DNA of 64,000 bases, from contig NZ_MJEJ02000039.1 in NCBI RefSeq assembly GCF_002095435.2, forward strand, positions 94,663 to 158,662, read 5' to 3'. Shown here piece by piece: positions 9,708-23,200 of the stretch. The DNA comes from Williamsia sp. 1138 (GTDB lineage Bacteria; Actinomycetota; Actinomycetes; Mycobacteriales; Mycobacteriaceae). The stretch's first letter is position 1. The number at the start of each line of letters is the position of its first letter. Below the pieces are notes generated by a model. It was not told where the DNA came from. It saw only the letters and a program-made list of their open reading frames with translations, and made no database searches. The translations under genes were made by a program, and so were the position numbers.

Positions 9708-11198
9708 ATGCGAACAGTCCAGCGACCGCAAGACCGTAGCGCCGACACGTTGCGTTCTGCGCTTGATACTTTGAAGCGGGGATGGATCCTTGTCCTCTCC
9801 ATAACGTTGTTCTGTGGAGCAATCGGTCTTTTGGTGAACCTACTTCAGGAACCCACTTACAGATCTACGGCGACGCTATACGTGACGTCAGGAAGCGACG
9901 ACAACGCTCAATCTGCACTCCAGGGCTCGCAGGCCTCGCAACAGCGGGTAATGTCGTACGCTAAGCTAGTCGATTCAGACGCAGTCGTGTCCGCAGCGCT
10001 TGCAGACGGTGGCGGGGACCTTTCCGCTTCCGATGCACGGTCAGCGTTGAGTGCATCAACTACTCCGGACACCGTTCTTCTCAATATTTCAGCTGAGGGA
10101 ACGAACCGGGAGGCCGTTGCTAGACTGGCTAACTCAATTGCGCAATCCATGGTCGTCTATGTTCAACAGTTGGAGACACCGAGTGGTGGTGGTTCGCCCC
10201 TAGCAAAGCTCACGGTTGTTACACCTGCCAGTTCCGTGGACTCTCCTGTTGCGCCGCAAACAGCTCGCAACACCCTGCTTGCTCTGGTTGTGGGCTTCAT
10301 TCTCAGCGTTGCAGTGGTTTTTATTCGCGACAGGCTCAACAATCGTGTTCGTGACGAGGGTGAGCTAGCTGATGTAAGCGCGGCGCCCGTGCTCGCAACT
10401 GTTCCGTCCGATGACCTGCTACGGGAACAGGGCCTCATTGACTTCAGCTCCGGGGCGACTTTGGCCGCAGAAGCTTATCGGAAACTTCGTACGAACCTCG
10501 CGTTTACCACTGTAGATAGCCCGTCGCGAATCATCATCGTGACAAGCGCGCTCGCGGCTGAGGGAAAGACCACGACTGCGATGAACCTCGCCGCTGCCTT
10601 GGCCGAAACAGGAAAGCGAGTAGTTCTCGTCGACGCCGATCTTCGCCGTCCTCAGGTGTACCACCGGACAGGTGGGATGGGCGACGTCGGTTTCACTAAC
10701 TACCTTAAGGGTGACGGATCTCTGGCGGACCTCCTGCAGCCATCTGAGGTCAGTGGGCTTCAAATCTTGGCTTCAGGCCCTCAACCGCCCAATCCCGCTG
10801 AGCTGCTCGGCTCGAAGAAGGCGGGTCAGGGAATTAGCAACCTGTCTGAGATGTTTGACTACGTCATTATTGACTCGCCCCCGCTGCTGCCTGTCACAGA
10901 CGCAGCAGTTCTCGCGCAGTGGGCTGATGGTGTGGTGCTCGTCGCCCGCGCAAATCAGTCGCGGGTTCCGGATGTATCTGCGGCTATCGAACAACTAGAG
11001 GCCGTCCAGGCGACGCTTGTCGGTGTGGTTCTTACCGATGTGCCCACCCGCGGCGGCGCATACAAGTACGGCTACTACTACACCTCGTCGGATGTTGTGA
11101 AGAAGCCGGGATTCTTCAGTCGTTTCGGCAAGACGAAGCCGCACCAGCACCAGAACATTGAAGTCGCCCTCGAACCTGCGCCGGCCAGTAAGAGTTAG
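9708..11198 (+). CDS. Polysaccharide co-polymerase / bacterial tyrosine kinase fusion (Wzz-CpsD type)
   Basis: Fusion of 496 residues that controls chain length and export of polysaccharide. The N-terminal Wzz part has two membrane segments (about 25-47 and 188-206) around an extracytoplasmic domain. The C-terminal BY-kinase has Walker A in AAEGKTTTAMN, Walker A' in VVLVDADLRRP and Walker B in YVIIDSPPL. A tyrosine cluster (YKYGYYY) near residue 450 is the expected autophosphorylation site. The ATG at 9708 has GGGA about 10 nt upstream. It follows the fucose genes and precedes the NRPS by only 38 nt, so it could share a transcript with either. Confidence 0.92.
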   Translation: MRTVQRPQDRSADTLRSALDTLKRGWILVLSITLFCGAIGLLVNLLQEPTYRSTATLYVTSGSDDNAQSALQGSQASQQRVMSYAKLVDSDAVVSAALADGGGDLSASDARSALSASTTPDTVLLNISAEGTNREAVARLANSIAQSMVVYVQQLETPSGGGSPLAKLTVVTPASSVDSPVAPQTARNTLLALVVGFILSVAVVFIRDRLNNRVRDEGELADVSAAPVLATVPSDDLLREQGLIDFSSGATLAAEAYRKLRTNLAFTTVDSPSRIIIVTSALAAEGKTTTAMNLAAALAETGKRVVLVDADLRRPQVYHRTGGMGDVGFTNYLKGDGSLADLLQPSEVSGLQILASGPQPPNPAELLGSKKAGQGISNLSEMFDYVIIDSPPLLPVTDAAVLAQWADGVVLVARANQSRVPDVSAAIEQLEAVQATLVGVVLTDVPTRGGAYKYGYYYTSSDVVKKPGFFSRFGKTKPHQHQNIEVALEPAPASKS

Positions 11199-11223
11199 GT
11201 GCTATTGCGCCTCAACCCAAGTG

Positions 11224-11229
11224 AGGAGG
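11224..11229 (+). promoter_or_regulatory. Ribosome binding site fixing the NRPS start
   Basis: AGGAGG ends 7 nt before the GTG at 11237 and 13 nt before an alternative ATG at 11243. The spacing favours the GTG as the NRPS start. Confidence 0.75.
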
Positions 11230-11236
11230 GGCCCTC

Positions 11237-14200
11237 GTGGGCATGGTGCTCCGCCAGCAGCTGACTCGCGCCCAGCGAGCGCTCTGGTCGGCCCAGCAGG
11301 CGATGCCCCTGTGCCCGATCAATATCGCCGAATATGTTGAACTGACAGGCGATATTGATCCGGAGCTCCTTCGTACGGTGACTCAAGAGGTCGGCCGGCA
11401 GACCGGGATCGCCTTCACCCGGTTCGAACAGACCTCGAGCGGTATCGAGCAGGTCATCGACCACGATCTGAGCGGCGACATCACCGTCTCGGATCTCCGT
11501 GGCGAATCCGAGCCGATGAACGCGGCCCAAGAGTGGATGCGGGCCGACTACACGCGACCGGTGGATCTGTTCACCGACCGCTTGATGGCGTCTGCGATCC
11601 TGCGCGTTGCCGACGACCGGTGGCTGTTCTATCAGCGCGGACACCACCTCACGTTCGATGGCACCGGTGCTTTCAAGACGCTCAAACTGGTTGCGACTGC
11701 CTATAACCAGCAACTTGCCGGCGGTTCTGTCGACGCCATTCCAGCCGCCGACCTGACTGGTCTCGCGCAGGCAGACATCGACTATCGAGCGTCGTCGCGG
11801 TACGAAAAAGACCGCGAATATTGGCGGGGGCACGTTGCTGAACTGACGTCGCCGGCGTCCCTGAGTCATCGAGTAGGCCACGCTGGGGCTGATCCTCTTC
11901 GGGTTTCCTGCGTGATCCCGGCTGACTTGATGGAACTGTTGCAGCGGGCCGAATCAACGCTGAAGACGTCCCTGCCGGTGCTGGTCGCCGCCGCAGCCAC
12001 CGGCTACCTGAGCAGAATGACCGCACGCGATGATGTGGCACTGAGCCTTCCGGTCGCCGGTCGCACCACCGCGACCCTCCGCAACACATACAGCACCGTC
12101 TCCAACGTCGTCCCGTTGCGGACAGGCGTCGGAACGCGATCAACCCTCGCGTCTGCGGTGGCGACCACCCAGGGCGCCATGATGGGAGCGCTCCGGCACC
12201 AGCGGTTCCGCTTCGAAGACATACGCGAGCTCATGGGCGGTGCAACGTCGTCATTGGCCGCCCGGGAGTTTGCCGGGCCGCTACTGAACCTGATGCTGGC
12301 CGTCGATCCTCTGCAGTTCGGAGATGCCACAGGGTCGTTGCACATCCTGACCACCAGCGCAGTCGACGACTTGGCGGTGAATCTCTACCGCACCGGCAAT
12401 CCGCACGACTCCAACGAATTCAGATTCGACCTTGAAGCAAATCCAAACCGATATTCCCTCGATGAACTGCGCGGTCATCATGGCCGGTTGCTGGCGTTCA
12501 TCGAGTCCTTCGCTGCCACAGCGGTGTCGGCACCGGATGCCACGGTCGACGATTTGCCACTGCTGTCTCGGATCGAACAAGACCGAGTTCCGCTCGCCGC
12601 AGCGCCGCCGCCGTGTGCGACGACACTCCCGCAGCTGCTGGACGACGCGGCCATCCGTCACAGTGACCGCCCGGCGCTGCACGCCGGTTGGGCGCACTGG
12701 ACATACGACGCACTGGCGGCACGGTCTCGTCAACTCGCGCACATCCTGCAAGCCCGAGGTGCGAGACCCGGAACCATCGTTGCCATCGGCACTGGTCGCG
12801 GGCTCGACCAGGTGCTCTCGTTCTGGGCGGTAGCTCACACCGGCGCCACCATCATGCAACTCGACCCCGCACATCCCGCGCAACGGATCATTGCGCAAGT
12901 GGCCAACGCGAATCCCGTCGTCATCCTCACGGCGTCAGGCGGCATCGAGGCCGAAGACGACGATCGCTGGTTCGATCTGACGCACGTTGATCTGGCAAGT
13001 TCATCCGACGCTCCTGTGGTCCTGGAGCGCCCGGTGCAGCTCGCGGACGTTGCGTACCTGGTCTACACCTCGGGGTCCACGGGAACCCCAAAGGGCGTGC
13101 AGGTCACCCACCGTGGCTTGGCGGCGCTGATGCAGCAACAGCGACACCTGGGGGCTGACGACGTATCGCGCGTATCCGGTCTCGCATCACCGGCCTTCGA
13201 TGCGTCGATTTTCGAGATCCTGTTCGCCGCTGCGGGTGGAGGCGCGTTGTGTCCCGCGCCTGCGGGCGTTGTCGGTGGCGCCGAACTCGCTGAGTTTCTC
13301 AACAGTGGCTCTGTCACGCACACGGTGATCACCCCCAGCGTGCTCGCGTCGATGGACCCGGCCGCGTTGCGCGACGATGTGTGCACCACATTGATGCTCG
13401 CCGGCGAGGCCTGCCCGCCTGATGTGGTGCGTCATTGGGGGACCGGGCGCAAGGTGTTCAATCTCTACGGCCCCGCCGAGTCCACCGTCATGGCGACAGC
13501 TACCGGAACGCTCCCCGCGAGTGGCACTGAACGACCGCCGATCGGCACGCCGATCGAGGGCATGTCCTGTTTCGTACTCGATCGCCGTCTACGCCCGGTG
13601 CCGCCCGGAGCGGTAGGCGATCTATATCTGGCGGGACCCGCCCTGGCACAGGGGTATTCCAAGCGCTCCGATCTCACTGCAGCTGCCTTCATCGCCAACC
13701 CGTGGGATGGGCAGGGGAGCCGGATGTACCGCACCGGCGACCGCGTTCGCTGGAGCGAGAACTTCACAGAACTGCACTACGTGGGCCGCAGTGACGACCA
13801 GGTTCAGATCCGCGGTGTGCGTGTGGAACCGGGCGAAGTCGCCATGGCGGCCATGACCCACCCGGCGGTCCAGCAGGCCGCCGCGATCGTGGTCGGCGAC
13901 GACGCGGATGCGCGCCTGGCCCTGTACATCGCCTCGCCCGACGAGGACAGGCGCCTGATCAAGCGGGTCCGCAACCACATCAGTCAGCGTTTGCCGACGT
14001 CGATGTGGCCGGCGCACATCGTGCAGCTCGACGCGCTACCCATCACGACCACGGGAAAACTGGACCGGGACGCCCTTCCGCACCCCGCCGATGTGGAGAC
14101 CAGGACACATCGGGCTGCGGTCACTGCCTCGGAAAGGATTCTCGCCGAGGCGATCTCCGACGTCTTGACCATCACGAACCCGTCGATGGACGACGACATC

Positions 14201-17200
14201 CTCGCGCTCGGTGGATCGTCTCTGGATGCCACGCGAATCGTCGCTCGGATCAAAGCGGTCACCGGGTCGACGCTGGGCGTCCGAGACGTCCTCGAGGCTG
14301 CTGACCTCGCCGAGCTGGCGGAGGTCATCGACCGAACCGCGTCGGGCCCTCGACGTGCGGACGCGGTGGTGGGCCGATCGCCGCGACCTCGGGCCTCGTC
14401 CGGACAGATGTCGTTGATCCTTGCCGACCGGCTCCAGCCGGGCTCGACCGCGAACCACCTGCGCGCCGCCATTGAACTGCGGGGGTCTTTGGATCGAGAC
14501 GCACTCATCGCAGCCATCGCGGACGTGGTGGAGCGGCATGAGGCCCTGCGCACCATCATCCGGGTGGTAACCGACGGTACGGCCTGGCAAGAGATCGTCG
14601 GTGTGAGTGAGGCTCTGTTCGCCGCAGACTTCGACCCCGAGACCCCGGAGACCGACTTCGACCTGCTGAGCGCTGAGGCGATCGATCCGACCGTCCGGCC
14701 CCCGCTCGCCCTGCGGCTCAAAATAATTGACCCGGATGTGCACCAGTTGTTGGTGCGCACCCACCACGCAGCGGTGGACGGTTGGTCGCTGGGCGTGATC
14801 GTCGCCGATCTCGCCACCGCGTACCGCGCCCGTATCGCCGGCGCTGCCCCGGCATGGGTCCCGACAACGCAGTACATCGATGCCGGGGTGGATGCGCGGG
14901 TGGCCTCGGAGGTGTCCACCGCACAGCTCGAACGCTGGCAGCGCAGGCTCGAGAACTTGCCGTCGCGTCCCGAGCTGCCGACGGACCTCTCGGGCGCGCG
15001 CGGCCAGACCGGACCTGCGCCGGCTGCGGTGGTGCGTCGTGCACTCGGTCCGGAAATGTCGGCAGCCCTGAATCAGGCTGCGACACAGCGGGGGACGAGT
15101 ACCTTCGCCTGGCTGCACGCATGCCTGGCGGTGAGCCTTGCCCGCTACACCGGCGCTGATGACCTCGTGATCGTCGTTCCTCAAGCGGGACGGTCGGGAC
15201 CCGACCTCGATAACGCGGTCGGGATGTACGTCAACCCGGTGGCGACCCGCATCCGTATCGCGGCGGCCGATACATTCGACGACGTCCTGGTCCAGTCCAC
15301 CGACGCAATTGATTTCGCGCTCGACAACGCCGACGTACCGTTCTCCACGGTGGCCTCAGCAGTCGAACCCCGGCGCGATATCACCGTGTCACCGCTCGCG
15401 GACATCCTGCTGACGTATCAAAATCAGCCCCTCGGGCAATGGACTGTCGACGACCTCCAGATCGAGGTACACCCGGCTGATTCCCGTCATGCGCGGGCCG
15501 CACTGCAGTGGAGTGTCGACGACACCGCAGACGGGCTGCGTGTCGAGCTGACGTACCGCAGCGATCTGTTCAGTCAGTCGATGGCGGCGGCACTATGTCA
15601 CGCATACGTGACAGCGATCGCGCAGTCTGTTGCCGTTCCGAATTCGTTTCCTGCACAGCTGGTCCCGGGAACGCAGGCGTCCGCCCGCAGTGTGGTGCGT
15701 CCGGTCGGCGGCACGCTGGTGGATCGAATCCGAGACATCGCACGACAGACCCCGTACGCACCCGCTCTGACCTTCGGGGAGGAGACCCGCGACTACGGCC
15801 GACTCGTTGCAGACGCGGAGACCTTGGCGTCCGAACTCCAGGACGTCGGCGTCGGGCGCGGCGATCTGGTTGCCGTGGCACTGCCGCGCAACGCTGATGC
15901 GCTCGTGGCCCAGCTCGCGGTGATGTGGGTCGGCGCCGCCTACGTACCAATTGATCCCGACTACCCGCAGCAGCGGATAGCGGCGATCCTCGAGGACGCG
16001 AACCCCCGCGCGGCGGTGGTCGGATCGTCGACCAGGCACCATTTTCCGGACTCCATGCCCCGAGTCGACCTGGACGACCGGCGGGTATCTACCCAGTCCA
16101 GTACACCTTTCACGCCCGTCGACATCACCCCGTCCGATGGGGCCTATGTGATCTTCACGTCGGGATCCACGGGCCGACCCAAAGGTGTGTCGGTCACACA
16201 CGGCAACGCGATCGCGCTTCTCGACGCCGCTCGGCAGAGCTACACCTTCACCCCAGATGATGTGTTCAGCTGCACCCATTCCACGGCGTTCGACGTCTCG
16301 GTCTTCGAGATCTTTGCTGCGTGGACCTCGGGCGCACGCGTGGTCTTGGTGGACAGACCCACGGTTCTCGACCCGCAGCTGCTCTGGCCGCTGCTGCGTC
16401 AGAGCGGGGTCACGATCTTGTCGCAGACCCCGTCGGCGTTCTATCCGCTTGCCGCCGTGGCGACCCGCGACGCAGACCCCGGGCAGCTCCGGGCGGTGGT
16501 GTTCGCGGGTGAGGCACTGCGACCGGCCCGGCTGCTCGACTGGCGTGCAACCTTCGGCGAGCGGGTCCTGTTGTCCAACATGTACGGGATCACCGAGACA
16601 ACCGTGCATCTCACGATCGGACCGGTCACGCCTTCGGACCCACGGTCACTGATCGGTGAGCCGCTCGCCGGAACCTCGCTGATGATCCTCGATCGTCATC
16701 TGCAGCCCGTACCGGTGGGGGTGTGGGGTGAGCTGTACGCCTGCGGCCCACAGGTCACCCGCGGCTACGTGGGCAGACCTGCCTTGACGGCCGAGAGGTT
16801 CGTCGCGTGCCCGGAAGGTCTCGGCGGCGGCAGAATGTATCGCAGCGGCGACATCGTGCGGATGACGATCGACGGCGATCTCGAGTATCGGGGTCGATCC
16901 GACCGCCAGGTGCAGGTCCGCGGGCACCGCGTCGAACCCGGCGACATCGCAGCAGCACTGACCACCATTCCTGGTGTGGCTGAGGCAGAAGTACTGATCC
17001 GCAACACCGAATCCGCCGGTGGCGGCGACATCACCGGTTACGTCCGGCTGCGCACCGATGATCCGACCGACGAGGTGGCCGACGAAGATGGGTTGCGGGT
17101 TGCCGCGGGGCAGGTCCTGCCCGGGTACCTCGTTCCCGCGCGGATCGTCGTCGTGGAGCGGTGGCCGCTGAACGCATCGGGCAAACGCGACCTGGCGGCG

Positions 17201-20200
17201 TTGCCCGTCCCGGCCGTGCACGCGGAACCGGTAGACGACGGGGCCATCTCGCCGGTACGAGCGATTGTCGCGGAGGTGCTCAAAATCGACCCGGGCACCA
17301 TCGGCCCGAACGTCGGCCTGTTCGATCTGGGCGCGAACTCGTTGTCGGCCATGCACATCGCGTTGCTGCTGTCCGAGCGCACCGGTCGCGACGTCGGTGT
17401 TCGGATGGTGGCCGACTCCACGTCCATCGCGGACCTCGAGACGGCGGTCGACTCGGCGCCGCGACACACCAACGCCGGTCTGCCGATGGGCCAGACGTCG
17501 CCGCCCCCGCCGACGCCACAGCAACGGGCCCTCTGGGTCCTGAGCCGTATCGATGCCGGTAGCGCCGTCTATCATCTCCCGGCGGTCCTCGACCTTCCCG
17601 GAGCTGCGACCCCGCGGACCGTCGTCGACGCCTTGACCGATGTCGTTGCGCGGCACGAGGTTCTCCGCACCGTGCTGGCCGACAACGCCGGACTTCCCCA
17701 ACCGCAGCTCCTTCCGATCGACCGGGTGCGCAACCAGCTGTCGGGGTTGCTGTCCCCACGTCCACTTCCGGCTGCGCACGCAGCAACGAACCTGCAGGCG
17801 GAGGCGCTGCGGCCGTTCGATCTCGCCACCGACCTGCCGTGGCGTGCCGATCTGTTCAGCGCGGAACCGGGCGCCGTACAGAACGAGGCACAGGGTGCGG
17901 CACCCACGTTGCGGTTGCTGCTGGTCGCACACCACGTCGCCGTGGACGGCTGGTCGATGACGGTGCTGGCAGAAGACTTCGGTCGAGCACTGCGCGCCCG
18001 GATCGCCGACACCGCACCTACCTGGCCGGCGCCGGCGGCCCAATACCGCGACCATGCCTGGGCAGCAACCAAGGCACTGGGCACTCCCGGCCATTCGAGT
18101 GCGTATCGAGACCAGTTGCTCGACCACTGGTCACGGGTACTCGATGGCGCGCCGATTCACCTGCAGTTGCCGTTCCAATCGAACCCGGCTCAGATGCCGT
18201 CGGGTCCCGAACCGGCGCAGTACCTGGATGTCGCAGTCTCCGAACGCACCCGGGCCGCCCTGCAGCAGTTGGCTGTCGGTGAGAGTGCCAGCGTGTTCCA
18301 CGTACTGCACGCGGCGCTCGCAGCCACGCTCGGACAGTTCACCGGAACCGACGACATCGTCATCGGTACGCCCACCGCGGGCCGGACGACGGACATGATG
18401 TCGGCGGTGGGGATGTTCGTCCAGACGGTCGTGCTGCGGAGTGACACTGCGCCCGCGGCGTCGTTGCGGACCGCAATCCGGTTGAGCCACAACGTGGTGA
18501 CCGATGCGATCGCCCATGCAGAGGTCTCGTTCGAGGAGGTGAAGGAGCAGCTCGCGCCGCCGCGAACCCTTGACTCTGATGCCTACCTAGACGTCATGAT
18601 CGCCTACCAGCTCGCCCCCACCAGCCCGGCGGAGCGTGACGTCACGCTGACGCCGCTCCGGGTGGGCCAGGCGCGCGTACCCCTCGAGTTCACGATCACC
18701 GACAACGGCGAGGGCGCGCCTCTGCAGATCACCCTGACCTACGGGCTGTGGCACGTCCGTCCCGCGATGGCGCAACGATTGATCGGTGCACTGGTCCGGA
18801 CCATCGAGGCGATGGCCGCGGCCGTGAATCCGGCAACGGTGACAATGCACGAGCTGACGGCCCCCGACACCGAACACCTCGCCGGCGCCCAGACGCCGGC
18901 GGTGCTCGCGCCACGAGACGACTTCGTCGACGTCACCGAAGCCATCGTGCTGCGCTCCCATACGCATCCCGACGCGGTTGCCGTGATCGACGGCGACGGC
19001 GCCGTCACCTACTCCGAACTCGTCAGCCGGGCGATCGATGTCGCAGGAGTCCTGCGCGACCGGGGCGTGGGCCGGGGCGACTTCGTCGCAGTGCTGGCAG
19101 ATCGCAGGACCGACACCGTCGTCGCGATGGTCGGCGTCCTGCTCGTCGGCGCCGGTTACGTGCCCATCGAGCCCACCTATCCGGCCGAGCGGATCGCGGG
19201 GATCCTGCGCGATGCACGTCCGGCAGCGGTCCTGGGTGCCTCCCGGTATGCAACGGCAGCAACCGGTCTCGCGGACATCGTCGACGTCGGGTCGACCGCC
19301 CCGTCGCCGGCGGCACTGGACGACCTACGCGAGAGCGCAACCTCTCCGCGCCCGGACGATCCCGCCTACGTCATCTACACCTCGGGGTCCACCGGAACTC
19401 CCAAGGGGGTGGTGATCACCAGATCGAACATGGCGTCGCTGCTCGAGGCCGCGTTGTCGACGATCGACGCCGGTGCCGACGACGTCTGGACCTGGTTCCA
19501 CTCGGCGGCATTCGACTTCTCCGTCTGGGAGATCTTCGGGCCCTTGACGTCGGGCGGCAGGGTGGTGGTCGTCGACCACGACACCGCGCGCGAACCGGCC
19601 GCACTGGTCAATGTGCTGAACCGCCACGCCATCACCATCTTGAACCAGACCCCGACCGCGTTCTCCCGGTTGCTGCAGCTACCCACGGCGACGACAGGCA
19701 ACGGCGAGGCGCTCCCGGAGTCGCTGCGCGTGGTGCTGTTCGGCGGCGAGGCCCTGGACCCGAAAGCGTTGGCGGCCTGGCACGCCCGGCATCATCACGT
19801 GCGACTGGTCAACATGTACGGCATCACCGAGACCACGGTGCACGCCTCGGTCACCGATGTCGACGTCACCGATTCGCGAAGCCTGATCGGGTCGGCACTG
19901 CCGGGCGTGGGTCTGGTCGTCCTCGACCGGTATCTGCGGCCGCAACCGGTGGGCGCCACCGGTGAGCTGTACGTCACCGGTCCACAGGTCACCGCGGGCT
20001 ATGCCAACATGCCGGGGTTGACCGCCACCCGATTCATCGCCACACCGTGGGGAACTGCCGGATCCCGGATGTACCGCACCGGCGACCTCGCACGCTGGGT
20101 CGACGACAGCAGGCTCGAGTATCTGGGACGCGGGGATCAACAGCTGAAGATCCGTGGGCACCGGATCGAACCGGGGGAGATCACCGCAGTCCTGCGCGCG

Positions 20201-23200
20201 CAGTCCGGTGTCACGGATGCAAAGGTGTTGCTGCGCAACCGCGACCGGGTCGGCGAAGAGGTGCTGGTCGCGTACGTGGTGGTCGATGGAGCCGATGTCT
20301 CGGCGACCCAGCTACGCACGGCGTGCGCGGCGATCCTGCCGGCACATCTGGTTCCGGCGCAGGTTCAGATCATCGACGACTGGCCACTGACCTCCACCGG
20401 CAAACTCGACGTCGTCCGGTTGCCTGACCTGACCGCGCCCGAGACCAGTCGGCCGCTGCACGGGACCGAGGTCGCCGTCGCGGCCGTGGTCGCGCAGGTC
20501 CTCGAGATCGAGGCCGGTGCAATCGGCCCCGACACCAACTTCTTCGAGCTCGGCGGGAACTCGCTGTCGGCCGCGCGCCTGTCTGCCGCCATCAGTGCCG
20601 CGACCGGTGCCGACCTGCCGGTCCGTGCGATCTTCGAACAGCCGACCATCTCGTTGCTGGCCAGTGACATCGACACCGCCTCAGTCCGGCCGCGTGCGCT
20701 GCCGGTCGCGACACCTGTGCGGCGCGAACGTCCGAGCCGTCTGCCGTTGACGGCTCAGCAGCAGGCGCTGTGGCTGAACTGGCAGCTCGACCCGGAACGC
20801 ACCGACTACAACCTCGGCGGTCTGGTCCCGATGGCGGACATGTCCACCGAACGTATCGAGGCTCTGGTTCGCACCTTGGTGGCGCGGCACGAGAGTCTGC
20901 GCACACGTTTCCCGGCCGATTCAGCAGGCCCCCGGCAGCAGCTGGTGGACACGGTCGAGGTCGATACCTCCGCGCAGGTCGTGGCAGATCCCATGGCGGC
21001 GCTGGCAGAGCTGGACCGACCGTTCGATCTCGAGAACGAACTGCCCTGGCGGATAGCGGTGTTCGAATCACCGATGGGCGGGGTAGAGCTTGCCGTGGTG
21101 GTGCATCACATCGTCGTCGACGGTGAATCCGTTCGGGTACTGCACGCGGAGGCCGCTGCGCTCGCCGCAGGAATCGAGCTGCCCCCGGCGTCCCTGGACT
21201 ACGGGGACTACACGGCGTGGGCCGGAGAGAGCCTGGCGCACAACGGTCAGGTCCTGCGTCAGTACTGGGAAGGTGTGTTCGCCGAACCGGTCTCACGTCC
21301 GCAGTTGCCAGGCTTGCGTCCACCGGTGGCCGAGATCGGGCCGGCCACGATCGCCGAGGTGGTCATCGCACCGGCGCGCATGCGGCAGCTGCGGGAGCAG
21401 GCACAGGCGCATCACAGTTCACCGTTCATGGTCGTCCACGCGGTGCTGGCCGTTCTCCTCGCCCGGCTCGGGGATGAGCCCGACGTCGTCGTCGGGACGG
21501 TGGCGGCGGGCCGCGACACCCCGGAGTTCGCGGGAACGGTCGGCATGCTCGCGCGAACCGTGCTGCTGCGCACGACTATCGACATCGAGCGACCCTTCTC
21601 TGCGGTCGTCCGCCAGGTCACGCGAACCGATCTCGACAGTCTCGCGCACGGCGCATATCCGGCGGAGGCCATCGCCGACCTGGCGGATCCAGAACATCGC
21701 CGCGGGGTCCGTCCCGTAGTCGACGTCTTCCTTGCCGACCTGGGAACTGCGCTCGAGGGCAACCACACGAACGTCGAGCGTCCCTACGCCCGGTTCGGCC
21801 TCGACCTGACGGTCGCCGAGGTCGGAGATGCCCTGCAGATCAGGCTGGCGTATTCGCAGTCCCGGATGGACACCGCCGACGCGGAGCTGTTCGTCGACCG
21901 GCTGGCGAACCTGCTCTACGCGGTCTTGGACGACCCGGCCGCCCCGCCGGCACGCCACCTCGTCGGAGCAACCGGGGACCTCGACTCGATTCCGCGGCTC
22001 ACGGACTTCGAGCCGTTGCCTGATCTGTTGCGGCGCAGCGTGATGGCGCAACCCATGGCGACAGCGGTGGAGGACGACGCGTGGCTCCTGAGCTACCGCG
22101 ACCTGGACTCGATCAGCACCACCGTTGCCCGGGCCCTGATCGCCCGCGGTGTCGGCGCAGGTGATGTCGTCGCGATCTGCGTGCAGCGCTCGGCGTGGTC
22201 GGTCCTGGCCACCTGGGCCATCGCCAAGACCGGCGCCGCCTTCGTCACCCTGGGCGTGAACGATTCGCAGACCCGGCAACGCAGCATGGCGCGCGCAGCC
22301 GGGGCGACGATCGGCCTGCACGGGCCGGGGGAGCAGCCCGCACTCTCGGCGGTGGACTGGCTCGATCTCGCGGAGATCGGCAGGGACGCGGGTGAGGCGG
22401 GCGAGTTCAGTGACGACGAACGCCGGCGGCCGATCCGGCCGGATGACGTCGCGTACGTCATCTTCACCTCGGGATCGACCGGGGAACCCAAGGGCGTCAG
22501 CGTGACCCACGCTGGCCTGCCGGCCCTCGTAGACGCCGTCATCGCGCATGTGGAACTCACACCGGACAGTCGGGTCCTGCACAACTACGCCACGACCTTC
22601 GACGCCCACCTCATCGAACTGATCCCCGCCTTCGCTGCGGGGGCCACCGTCGTGGTGTGCCCACCTGCGGTGATCGGTGGCACCGAGCTGGCAGAACTGC
22701 TGACGCGCAGGGCGATCACCACATTCTTCTCGACGCCCGCAGTGATGGCGACGATCGATCCGGAACCGCTCAGCACGGTGCGGATCGTCGCGACCGGTGG
22801 CGAGGCGCTCCGGGAATCGGTGGCCGCACGCTGGTCACCCGGACGCCGCATCGTCAATTTCTACGGCCCCACCGAAGCGACCATCGCAGCGACGGCCAAC
22901 CCCGCGGTCCTTCCGGCGCCGGTCATCCCGATCGGACGGTCGATGGCGGCCGCCGCGGCATACATCCTCGACCACCGGTTGCGGCCGGTGCCTCACGGAA
23001 TCGTCGGCGAACTGTATCTGGCCGGCCCCGCGCTGGCGCGTGGTTACACCGGCGCCACCGGTGTCACCTCGACGAGATTCGTCGCGAACCCGTTCGACCA
23101 CAACGGTTCCCGTATGTACCGAACCGGCGACCTCGTACATCGCAACGCCGCCGGTGACATCGTGGTGCACGGCCGCAGCGACGAACAGCTCAAGATCAGG

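Noticed and set aside
18748..19965. Plus-strand frame of 405 codons within the NRPS, other phase
   Set aside because: Almost entirely Arg, Gly, Ala and Pro; it lies over C3/A3 domains that are clearly coding in the main frame.
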